DNA of 64,000 nucleotides from Aquila chrysaetos chrysaetos (taxonomy: Eukaryota; Chordata; Aves; Accipitriformes; Accipitridae): the NCBI RefSeq assembly GCF_900496995.4, contig NC_044004.1, forward strand, positions 53,660,224 to 53,724,223, written 5' to 3'. Both the position numbers and the translations under genes were made by a program. Shown here piece after piece: positions 21,259 through 32,217 of this stretch. Every line of letters begins with the position of its first letter. The first letter of the stretch is position 1. The notes beneath the pieces were generated by a model, which saw only the letters and a program-made list of their open reading frames with translations, had not been told where the DNA came from and ran no database searches.

Positions 21259-21443
21259 TGATTCCCTGGAGGCTACCCAGCCCGCTGCTTTTACGGCCAC
21301 CTCGGCGAGGAGCGTGCCCACCCGCCAAGAAGACGTGGATGCGAGACCGGCTCCCGCCAGCACCACATCTGCTGCAGCCCTCAAGCCAACGGGACCCCCG
21401 GGTGCTGCCAAGTACTCAGGCTGGCAGCCTGCAAACCAAGCAG
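21259..21443 (+). CDS. PDLIM5: PDLIM5 linker exon (185 nt, constitutive)
   Basis: The acceptor TTTCTGAACAG and donor GCAG|GTAACT bound a 185-nt exon, phase 2 to 1. The first base T completes AAT (Asn) with exon 133-169. The product DSLEATQPAAFTATSARSVP through TSAAALKPTGPPGAAKYSGW and QPANQ aligns with the human ENH linker that contains SLDSPTSG, AAAFKPVGSTG and SWQRPNQ. It is disordered, rich in Ala, Pro, Ser and Thr, and separates the PDZ-side linker from LIM1. Third positions are G/C-rich. It is the least conserved of the constitutive exons, as expected for a linker. The split Gly/Ala codon at the end continues at 34651. Confidence 0.93.
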
Positions 21444-22391
21444 GTAACTTTCAGTGAGGCTTTTTCTTGGTCGCTTAAAGACCTTTGGGTAGCTCAGGAA
21501 TACATACTTCACCGTGGGTGTAAAAACAGCAGCCTTCAAATGGCTATTTGTGTGTTTTGAGTACAGGCCAGCGCGTTTAGAAAAGAGGAGAAGAAAAACA
21601 GATCTAGCAGTTTTAGTAAACCAGTAGCCCTTTGTAAATAGCCTCATAGATGTAATTGGTTTCACAAACAAGCAAAATCAGATGTCTCTGACCTCTATTA
21701 AAAGCATATATACCAATCAAATGTATAAACGCACCTCACAGTTTCAACTTGGTGGTTCCCATGTGACTGTAAATTCAACAGAGCATATGCCATGCTGTTT
21801 CAGGGGTGGGACTATTAACAGACGTGTTTTCCAAGTGATCTTTTCTGAAGTAGGTGTTAATTTAAAAGAAAAAAAAAGAAAAAAAAAAAAGGCTAAAACA
21901 TTAGAGTGGTTATGTATTTGACATTTGTAGGTTTTATTGGAGCAGGGTGCCAGAGTATTGCATAGGTTTGTGATATGGAGATTTGTTTAAAGGTGGGTTC
22001 TTGCAAGGACAATTTACATACCTACATTCAAAGGTAGTAGCTTAGTGATTCTCTTACCCTTTAAACCCGCACCAAAATGTCTTATGTCTGGAAAGCATGC
22101 CATTACCTTTATGAACGCTCCTATGCTACAACGATATCTGTATTAAGACATGCAACATGTGTAACTGTGCACCTATATTTTCATAATATTACATGCAGTA
22201 ATTTGGGGTAATCTTTTAATGTAACTTGTTTCTTAAACTGAATCAGTCTTTGGTGCTGAACTAAACTTGAGTAGTAATTTCAAAGGACCTGGGAAATCTG
22301 TATTACTAATTAAGCTTTAACTGAAGATTTTTCTTGTAAGAATGAGATGAATATTTTTGATTCTCTTTCTGACAGGATCCAAGATGCTAAG

Positions 22392-22422
<31 letters not shown>

Positions 22423-25400
22423 AGTTCTACTACTGTTAAGGGTTTTCCCTCTTTAAATGTATATCCAGTCCAGAAAAGGCCCTGGCATAAAAATAAAGAT
22501 ACAACATTTGGTGTTAATGCTGTGTGTTTTATAATGGCTTTGGCACATCTGGCTAAATTACTGTTGTGCCTGGTAATAAGTATATGTATTTTGTTTGGGA
22601 CGTGCAGTTCTGCTAGCAAACCTCAAGATGGCAATACACAGTCATTTCTACACTTCCCTGTCAAATATTGAGTATATTCTTAAGGAATAAGGTAAAGACT
22701 TACTTAAATTTAGATCAGTTTAATTCTAGCATTGTTTTACTTCTTTGAGTTAGCTATCATTAGAGGGGGAAAAAAAAAACCCAACTCTTTTTAAAGTTAC
22801 ATTTTTGGTAGCATGTGTACTTCAGGCAAATGTTTGTGGGAATATCATAATCCTGCATTTTTGTAAGTGACTGATTGTGCTCCATGTTTGATGTAACTCT
22901 CTTTCTGTCTCACCAAGTGATAAATTTATTTCACTTGCCCAGAAACCACCTGTCAGCTTGGGGTTTTGGTAGCACCACACCCATTTTCAGTATGTTTGTG
23001 GGTGTTTCACTGCTAAATCCTACTAGCATGCTTTAGTATTAATACAAGTCTGATGCTTGAAATGGACTTTTATTTTCATTTTTTTTTAAATAATGGACAC
23101 ATGAAGGAGAAAGATTTAGAAGGATGAATTAAATTACAGTTCCATACTTCTCTGAAAATCTGTGCCCATTCTCTTGAATAATGTGAAAATCTCCCTCCCC
23201 CCCCCACACACACATTAGAGGTATTAAGTAGGTAGGTGAGGGGGAAAGCCAGCCAGAGAATTTTTGGTTGTTATATTCCAGAATAGCTTAACAAAACGTT
23301 ATGAAATTCATAGTGATAAAGAAGCTGGTGGAAGGCAGTGGTCATGAGGATTCCAGCTCTGTGCTGCCTTGCTGTAGGGTCCTGAGATGCACTGCTTAAC
23401 TTCCAAAGAAGCAAAGTCATTACCTCCTCCAAAAATACTGGGGGGGGGCAGAAATAAAAACTGTAGGGGAAAGAGGCGTTGAAAACTCAAAGTTTCCTAA
23501 AATGGGAAAGTGCAGGGAGGAAAACACCGCAGTGTAAATGGCAGCTGCCTGGGAATTAACAAGGGAAGAAGAAGGTATGATGTCCCAGGTGCTGGAGGAG
23601 CTTCGGTTAGCATTTGCATCTCAGCAGGGTGAGGAGTCACACGCTGCCACGGGAAGCTGGTCTGCGCTTGTCCCCACTGTATGGAGATGCTTGCTGAAAT
23701 GGGGAGGAAAAATGGACTATTTGGAGATGTCAGAATGCTCTTGGGTTTTGTTCATCTTCTACATTATCTGACTTCATCAGTCTGAAGGCACCTTCATCTT
23801 ACAGCAGAGTCTGCAAATGAGTGAAGAAGTAATGTACCTAGCACACCTGCTAGCCCAATTTCTGAGTTGAAGCGTTTCGTGATTTGATTGAAATTCCAAC
23901 AGTTGCCAAGGTGCCGGAGGATTGTCCAGAGGTTATCTGACAGGTTTCACTGCCGGTCTGCCCTGTAAACCTGCCCTAGGCTCTCCTCTGGTTTTATGTG
24001 CCATGCATTGCCCATGTCATTCAAGTTGGTAATGCAAAACTAGCAGATGGGAGAGACCTAAGCATGGTTACAGGAGAAACGGGATCAGCATTTTTTTTCT
24101 CAGGCCTATATTCTACACAAATAAAAATATGCAAGGTTTTGCTGTACCTGAGCTTATTCAGTAAGGCTGAAACCAGCAGTCTGACAGGTAAAACTGTTTC
24201 AATACTTGAGTCTTTTGATAAAATTAGCCACATGCTGAAGAAGAAGAAAGACCGTAACAGTTTCAGTGCATGTTTGGCGTTCAGTCGTTAATTGTGCTGT
24301 TTGTTTGCAGTCTGTGAGCATAAAGTTTTCTTTAAAGTAAAATTGCCAGTGCTTCACAGGCCAAACAAAATTTGGCTTCGTGGGTCGTAGGCCTGACAGA
24401 ATTTTAAACGAACAAAACCCCCTTGATTTCATAGTTGAAGTCTAGCTTAGGAAATAATTAGAAGGAAGACATAATCTTATGTAAATGTGTATATCAGTAT
24501 GCTATTAATAGCAGAAACTTATTTGGGGTACAGTTTTGTAGCTGTAATAGCACTCACCCTTCTAATGAACATTGTATATAATACCAAGTTGTTTCCATAG
24601 CAAAGCAGGCATGTCACAGGATTTTATTTGAGTCTGGGGCAGCTGTAATCTGCTGTTTGATGGTGTGGCATGAATATTACCAGTGATTTTATTTATTAAG
24701 ATGTCTGACTACACAGATCAGTCATTTGGTCAGGCAGCATCTTTTTGTTTATTAGCTGGAATCTCTCTTTCTTGGATAGGCCACCAGAGAATACCCTTAT
24801 TTTTTTTTTTTAATTAAAAGTTACATGGTTTCTTTTTTTGGTTTCAGTTTAGGGTTTGGGTTTTTTTCTTTTCCTTTTTTTTTTTTTTTTTTTTTCTTTT
24901 GAGATTGTGCAGAGATGCCTAAAGGTGTCAGAAGGTTTTTGTTGGAACTGAGTTATGAGCTCTATTGATCTCTATTTCATGACCTGGCAAGAAGAAGGTG
25001 TGAAGGAAAAAGATAGTCTAAAATGAATGGCTGGGATAGCGAACCTGGAGATGCTTCAGGCACTGGGTTTCTCTGCACAGCAGTCAATCGTGTTCCAAGT
25101 GATCTCACAGTCATAGCACTCTTGGAGCTGAACTATGCCCATCTGCTGTTGGGGGGCACTCATGGGGTACCCACAAATGCTACTAGGCTAGTCACCCACT
25201 GTGAAAGTAACAGAGGTTTTATTCCCCTTTGGAATAAAATCCTGATATTGAAGGATTCCTCAGTGGTTTGGTAGAGGAAATGAAGGATGGCTGCCTCATG
25301 CTTTCTTTTAAGGCATGGGTAAGAAGCTGGATAAGCAGGATAAAAGCCTGGCTTGTCAAACAAATGAAAAAAGTCTGATCTTTGGGACATGGGTGCACAA

Positions 25401-28400
25401 GGAGTTGAAGATGGAGGGCAGGTGGGGCATGCAAACAGTACAGCGGTAGCATCTGCCCGGACAGTGGTTTCCAAATTATGCATTTGCTATCAGCCTCTCT
25501 TGCCTGTTTTGTTGATTTTTTTCAATTGTTGAAATAAGCCAAATTGTGGCTGTTACTGTGTGTTAAGTGTACAGGCTAGAATTTATAATAGTTCTCACTT
25601 ACTTTCTGTTGAGCTATGATGTTCTGTTCACCCACCAGAGGGAGAAGCTTTTTGCAAGATTATATTCAATTTCAAAAAAAATTACTCAGAACATCCTAGC
25701 TACATCTCAGTGAGTTATTCTACTATTTGATAGCTAACTGTTACCCTATTCTTACGTAGCATCGCTCACGCCCAAGGAACCCCAAAGCATTTTCCAGTCC
25801 CAGTACCGTGTGGAAGCACACGATGCACGCACAGGAATAGCTTTCACCCGCCACCGCCATGCAGTCACTTCTTGGGTGAAACGTAACAGCTGCTTGTCAG
25901 CACGCTGTAACACTCCACGGCACCTTGAAAGGAAGTGAATAGCACCGTGGCAAATTGAAACTGCTGGGACAATTTAAGAAAGTATAATTACCCAGTAAAT
26001 GCAGTTACACAAACTGGAGTTTGGCCAGGAGACAAACTGTTCTCGCGGAAAGCGCAGCAGATCTGTGATGGTCACAAGCAGTCGGGACTTCCAACGTTAC
26101 ATTTCTCACACAAAATTGCCCCCTTTTTCCCAGCATCTTCAAAACGCTGCTGTTGGAGGGCAAGCTGCTAGTGCAGTGGGGACCGGAGAGGCTTGGTGCC
26201 AGGCACGGTGCTGCCAGCACCGTGTCCTGCCTTCCCGTGCAGGAGCTGGGCAGGCAGCATCCTGCTTCACTCATGGGGGTCTCGCGGGATCGCGGGGGTC
26301 CTGTGGCGAGCTGGTACAGCTGGCGGCCAGAAAAGCTGGTTTGCTGCTTAGAGAGGAGGGTTTCATTGCAATCGATGACCTTCGTTCCTCCTGGGCTTGT
26401 CAGCTGAGTTTGAGGACAGGATGGGGTAGGTTTGCGATAGAAGTGTCCAAAGCTTGCAGTTTCAAGCGACCAGTTACCTACATGTGCCAATTTCCTTATT
26501 CCCAGGGTCTCTCTCAGCCTGATACCACTGGGATACATAATCCCCTTCCAGTAGAGCTGCTCGGGAATGTCAGCATATTCTGCAATACCCACAACTGTCA
26601 GTTGCCTAATCCCGAGCCAGCACATGTGTTAAGCACATGCTCCCTTCAGCAGAGGGAATGCACTTGGAAGAGAACTGTAAGCATAGAAAATTGCTCCCCA
26701 GGCAACTTTGTTTGAAAAATTCTGCTATTTCCTTACAGTTGTTTTCATGTGTTTGGTAGGCTTGCATTTACCATCTCTGGAGTTATCCTTAGTGTGCTGT
26801 CTTGTGCTTTTTTTTTCCTATTTCCTATTCCCTCGATAATATTAGAACTTTAAAAGCAGAAGAAAATACAAGCCTGCTCCTAGGTGTGATTTGACATCCT
26901 GTCCTGCACATACTGACAGTTTGGGTCTTTGTCTCCTTCTTTGTGACTTATTCTGTAGAGGTTTGCTAAGAAAAATGGGGTAAAAATCCAGACCGTATCA
27001 GACTGGGGAGTTTGGCCATGAGGTCAAACAGTATGAAGCTGGGGAGAGGGAGGGAGACACCAAGACTTATTGTGCTGTTGCAAAATGCAAAATGGAAAAG
27101 TAAGGCTTTGCTCCAGATCCACAAAGGGATGGACTGTGGCACTTTCTGTCCTTGTCCTGTTGTTTTTCTGTATTTCATTTGTAATCACCCCAGCCCCCAT
27201 CTCAGTTCTGTTGACCTTACAGGCCACGCTTACTGGGTAAGTTAAGTTGATGCCCCCTTGGCTTTGGGAATATTTTTGCATGGAAAAGGCAACCAATCTA
27301 TTGTGTCAGCAACACCTTGTTCATAAAGTTCTGCAATGTTGTTTTTAGGGCCATCTCATCCCAATTTGTTTCCTTTGTAGAACAGGAAGTTAAAGGCAGG
27401 AGTATTTTAGGAGTTCAAGGACCTACGTGCCCATTGAGGGCCATGGTCTGAACTTTGGGAAGAAAACTGGAGTAATGCTACAAGTTGTTAAGGCAAATCC
27501 TTATATTGTTGGTAAGGCCTCTACTAGAAACAGTCCCAAAACATAAACACTTCCAGTATTTTTCACTAAAAAGGGTTGTTAAAGATTGCTCCTCCACGAT
27601 GCAGTCACCATTCATAAAACCAGAAAGCCTTGTCCATAAAAGCGATATGATTGACAGGTCAAAACACAAAAGCTTCCTGATCCTGGTGTATGGACTGTTA
27701 TTCTTATTAATTTTTCATCTAATCTAAGTTATTATATCGTCATGTGACAGCAAACCACAAGAATTTATTCTTACAAGTTAAGTAATGTGAAGTCACTTAG
27801 CCAAGCAAAACCCATTGTGAAACAAGAGTAATTTATAAATGTCAACCTTAATTTGATGGTAGTATGAAATTGTAACTCCGGCAGACATGGTGAAAAAAAT
27901 GAATAAGTTTCTAAAACTTGAATGTTTGTATTTAAGAAGGGGCAGATCATTCATAGTAATGATGCAGAAATGTACCACCTACTTGTTGGAGGCAGAATGA
28001 CCTGCTGTACCTCACTACAGGATCTGCTGAACAGAAACTCAACTTTCTGTTACAAATGTGACCTTTGACAATTTTCCTGTGATTTGGTATTGCTAAATTC
28101 ATGTGCTATTGCACCAAGCTGTGCGCTTAAACTAATTGCATACATAAATCAGATAGATGCATGCTTCTTTCTCTAGTCATTTAAACAGAGGTGAAGAGAT
28201 TATTTGTCTCTGTGATTATTTCACACCCATTGAGTGGGAATATTCACCGACTTTCAAAATTAGATGCTCCTTGTCTTTGTTTTGTTAAAAAGCAACTAGC
28301 CTGTTGTCACAGACTGACTGACCAGATCAGTTCCCCTTCGTTTGCTAACACCGACTCAGAGCGGTGATGTGTCCTGTTCAGATGTACAGGTGTAGGACAT

Positions 28401-29092
28401 CCAAGGATTATGCCTAATATTTGTTCAACAAATGAAAAGTCAATGTTTCTCTGGTAAATGCATTCTTATCACTATTGAACATTAAACATCAGCTCCATAA
28501 AACTGGCAGATAATCTGCGTGTGAGTGAGACTGGGCAGTCATGCTCTCCACAGGCATAGTCAAGCTGTCGAGGTCAGAACAGGAGCTAAAAGCAAGGGAG
28601 GCAAATGTTATCTGCAGAAACCTAGCGAATGGGTTTCTAAACTCTCACTCTAGAGAAATGAAACACTGTCGTCCAGGTCTTCATTTTCCCTTTCTCCTCC
28701 AGGCATGTTTTCGGTAAAAGCGACGCCAGTTGTGCCAAATTTGTGATGGTGTGTGATGTAACAAATCACAAGGAGACAGGCTAAGTAAGCCAAAACCACC
28801 ATACTCATTTTAATTAAGATGCTTTACAGCTAATTTAGCCAGAGCCTTTCCGGTTGAAAGGCTGGTTGCTAGCGCAGGAACTAGCCCCTCGAGTTGCAGG
28901 GGTTGTTGAAATTGGGCTGGGGTGGCACCTGTTGTGATTTTCCACGGGGCGCATACCAGCCTTTGCCGGCATTTAAAGACATGATAATGGTTTAATCCTT
29001 CCTGTTCTGCCTTTAATCAGTGGTGGGGGTTTAGCTCTGACTGCACTTCCAAGACTCCATAGAAAACAAAAGGAGAACTGCTGAACACAGGG

Positions 29093-29151
29093 GTTTGGTG
29101 GGTTGGTTTTTGTTTTGTTTTGGTTTGGTTTGGTTTTTGGTTTGGTGGTTT

Positions 29152-29175
<24 letters not shown>
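29093..29175. repeat. low-complexity TTTTG/GGTTT repeat
   Basis: Degenerate TTTGG and TTTTG units grading into a T-run and a short TG repeat. Similar T/G-rich patches occur near 30890-30950 and 49480-49530. Confidence 0.85.
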
Positions 29176-29183
<8 letters not shown>

Positions 29184-32116
29184 TGTTTTTCGTTTTTTTC
29201 CTCCCCTTTTGCTTGTCCTGTAGCTTTCTTCATTGAACTTGTGTGATTTCACGCGGGCCTGGGAGTGGATGGGGTGTTATATACGGCTAATGTAACGAGC
29301 TGACAGCCGAGCTTTTCAGACACGTTGCTTCATCCGGCCATCTGTTTGGTTTGGAGGGAAGGAACAGGAAGATTTCTTATTGTACAGATATATTAAGAAA
29401 AGTCAGAAAAATTGGACGTATGCAGCTTTATATTTTCCATTTATAATACAGTAGTTTGATAGCAGCGTATAAATCACTGAGCTAGAACACTTTAAAATGA
29501 AGTTCTGGCACTCCCACTGCTTAAAGTAGCATTGTTATTTATAGATATTACATGAAGTCTGATGTTATGTTTAAGTGAGCGTTAAACAGTTCAGGCTGTT
29601 GTATTGTTGCTACGCACCGGAGAACCTCTGTCAAAGTGACTTTGGCACCGCCGCGTATCTGCCTTTCTCCCTTTGTCTTCCAAACCTTTCGCTAGTGTTT
29701 GCAGTTATCCATGTGCTCAGTGATGGAACAGCCTATTGTTAGACTAACGAGGGCAAAGTCACACTGGGATTTTTGAAAAAGAAAAAAAGCAAGTTCTTTA
29801 CCTTGCCTAAAACTTTGTTAAATATTAAACTAGCCATACCAAGGAGTTTAGTGAAAGCAAACACTGAGGGTAAACCTAATAAAGTAGAAAGTTAATAGTC
29901 AGGTACAGAGTGTTTTCTGTTTTAGCAAAGCCAGCTATGACAATACACAAGTGCAAATCAACAGCGCTTTAGAGGGTTTAATTAAAGAGAGCGAAGGTGA
30001 AGTGAAGCCTGCAAAACTCCAAAATTTGACCACTGAGACCTTTTCATGACTTGTGGAGAACCCAAACCTCTCTGGTACTCAGGGTAAAATAGCTCCTGAT
30101 GGGGTGTGTAATTCTTATAAATTATTTCTTTTATTTATTTATTGTATTTACTTATTATAATTTATAATTCTTCAAAGCATCCACAAAAGTTGCTTCACTC
30201 TGTCCCATTTCAAGCAGCAAAGGTGGCGCCCAGAAAATATGTGGTGAGATTGTGTCGTGAGGAAGCTGGAGACGTTTCCTTTCCCATCCCCACGCGGTCG
30301 TCGTTTGCAATTGAAAATGTGCATGCACCTCCCCAGCACTCTTGGAGAACAGAGCTGCTGATGGGATCCAAAATCATATATGTAAAATGTAAAAAGCAAA
30401 GTATAAAGCACAAACCACAGGAGCGCTCAGAATGATTACCAAGAGTTGAGATGCCTTTGCTTAGATTGAGTGTAATAATTTGTACCCGCCTTGTTATTAC
30501 TGGTGTGCCCTGGTAAAAGCTTCTCATTGCAAGAAAAAACACCTGCATAAGTTTTCCAGGCCTGATGTTTTTCTTTAAATCATGTGGTTGTGTTTCAGTC
30601 TGAAGGGTTTCCAATTGAATAGGGAAGAGAAAGGAGAAGAGGAGAATGCGTGAACTCTGAGAGTGTCCCCTTCCTCTCTTGCTTGCAGAAAAAACATCTA
30701 AAAACATCTTGTCCAGTACAGGAGTGTTAAACTTGCTGTTTAAGTAGAAGGGACAGCTGAGAAACATCAATGTTCATTCTAAACAAGAAAACAGACCTAA
30801 TATTTGAAATTCTGTAGCTACAAGAGGTGGAATATTGTTGGAAAAAAATACTGAGAATTCATACAGATTTTAAGTAGGGAACTAATAGTGTTTGGTTTGG
30901 GGTTTTTTTTTGTGGTTTGGGTTTTTTTGTTTGTTTTTTTTTTTTTTTAATAAAAAACTGAACCAAAGAAACAAAAATGCCACCACCACCACCAAAAAAA
31001 ATGCTCCGTGGGTTGCAGTGGACGTAATGAACCTTTGGTAAAATTACTGGAGTGTTAAAGGCATGTTTGTGGCCTATGGAAAGACACAAGTGGGCAATAA
31101 AAGTTGTCCTCCCACTGGTGTTCAGATGGGAATGAGGAAGATAAGACTGAGGCAAATCAAGCGGTAAGAAAGGGAGAATGATCTATGGTGGAGAAAAAAT
31201 CTAGCAGAACAACTGCAGAAGGTTTACAAGGAAACCAGTATAATAAATGTGGTGAAATGGCTATTACTATACTTTACTGGTGTATTTTCTTTAACAAGAG
31301 TATGGATCTAAAGGCAGTAGAAGCAGGCTGACTCCTTTTTTTGTTTTAGGATGAAAAATCTGTACTGAAAGAAACTTGAGTCCACTTCAGAACAGGAATA
31401 GAGGGGAATAATGCTGTGCAAGACCAACAAAGTCTTAAAGTGAATACCAGCAAAGAGAAAAATACCCCTTGAGAGAATGCTGTGGGGACAAACTGTAAGC
31501 ATGGGCAGGGAGCTTCCTGGCTTTACAGTGGCCTCAAGAGATGGAAGAAGAGAGCATTTAATAAAATGCTTTAAGGTCTTGCTTTTGAAGGATTTTTGAG
31601 CAGAAGGCAACCTTTTCTGTCTCAGTTCTTAGCTGGTTATGGCATCTGCAGTGATCAATTAGATATTGTTCCCATCATAGTAGACGAAATAGTGACGTAA
31701 ATTTACAAATGACAGTCGAAAAGCCTTTTAGAACTTAGGTTTTGTGCAGTATCCAAAAATATTCTGGCAAATATAGAAGTATCTGAAGGCTTAGGGCTTA
31801 TTTGTTATTGCCATTATTCTGTTGGCATTGTGGCTGTGATCCCATGGGAGTCCTGCATCTGCTGAAGGTCTGGGCGTTGAACTTGAGTTCACCGATTTCA
31901 GTGGAAGTGGAGTGGGTCCATTTGCCTTCACTGCTCCTCAATGCTAAATGCCCAGCTTGTTTTTGTTTAGGCCACAGCTCTTGCTTAACACAGTACTAAT
32001 TTGTATGGTTTATATTACGGTTTGCTTAAAAGAGAGGGGTTTTTTTAACATAGGGTCATTAGTAGACTGAAGTTATTTCCCAAACGGATGGACTATCTCC
32101 TTCTCTTCTTTTTTAG

Positions 32117-32217
32117 TGCTTTGAATAACTCTGAAATGACTGATCTGTATATCAACTCTGTAGAGAAAGTTTATGTAGACAAATACTACTCCTCACCAGT
32201 AGTAACTTTAGAGTTGG
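32117..32217 (+). CDS. PDLIM5: PDLIM5 candidate alternative exon (101 nt)
   Basis: A near-ideal acceptor (CTTCTCTTCTTTTTTAG) is followed by one split-codon base (T), 33 codons and G before GTAGTG. The product reads ALNNSEMTDLYINSVEKVYV then DKYYSSPVVTLEL. It is well balanced and protein-like, with Tyr-rich and Ser-Pro parts. Its phases (2 in, 1 out) equal those of the constitutive exon 21259-21443. It can therefore replace that exon in frame, but the two cannot be joined in frame. The frame continues open to about 32433, so a terminal exon is an alternative reading. I do not recognise the peptide. Confidence 0.5.

Noticed and set aside
25760..25830. CCCAAGGAACCCCAAAGCAT motif, reminiscent of old vertebrate SINEs
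   Set aside because: Match is by memory and short, with no tRNA promoter boxes or tail visible.
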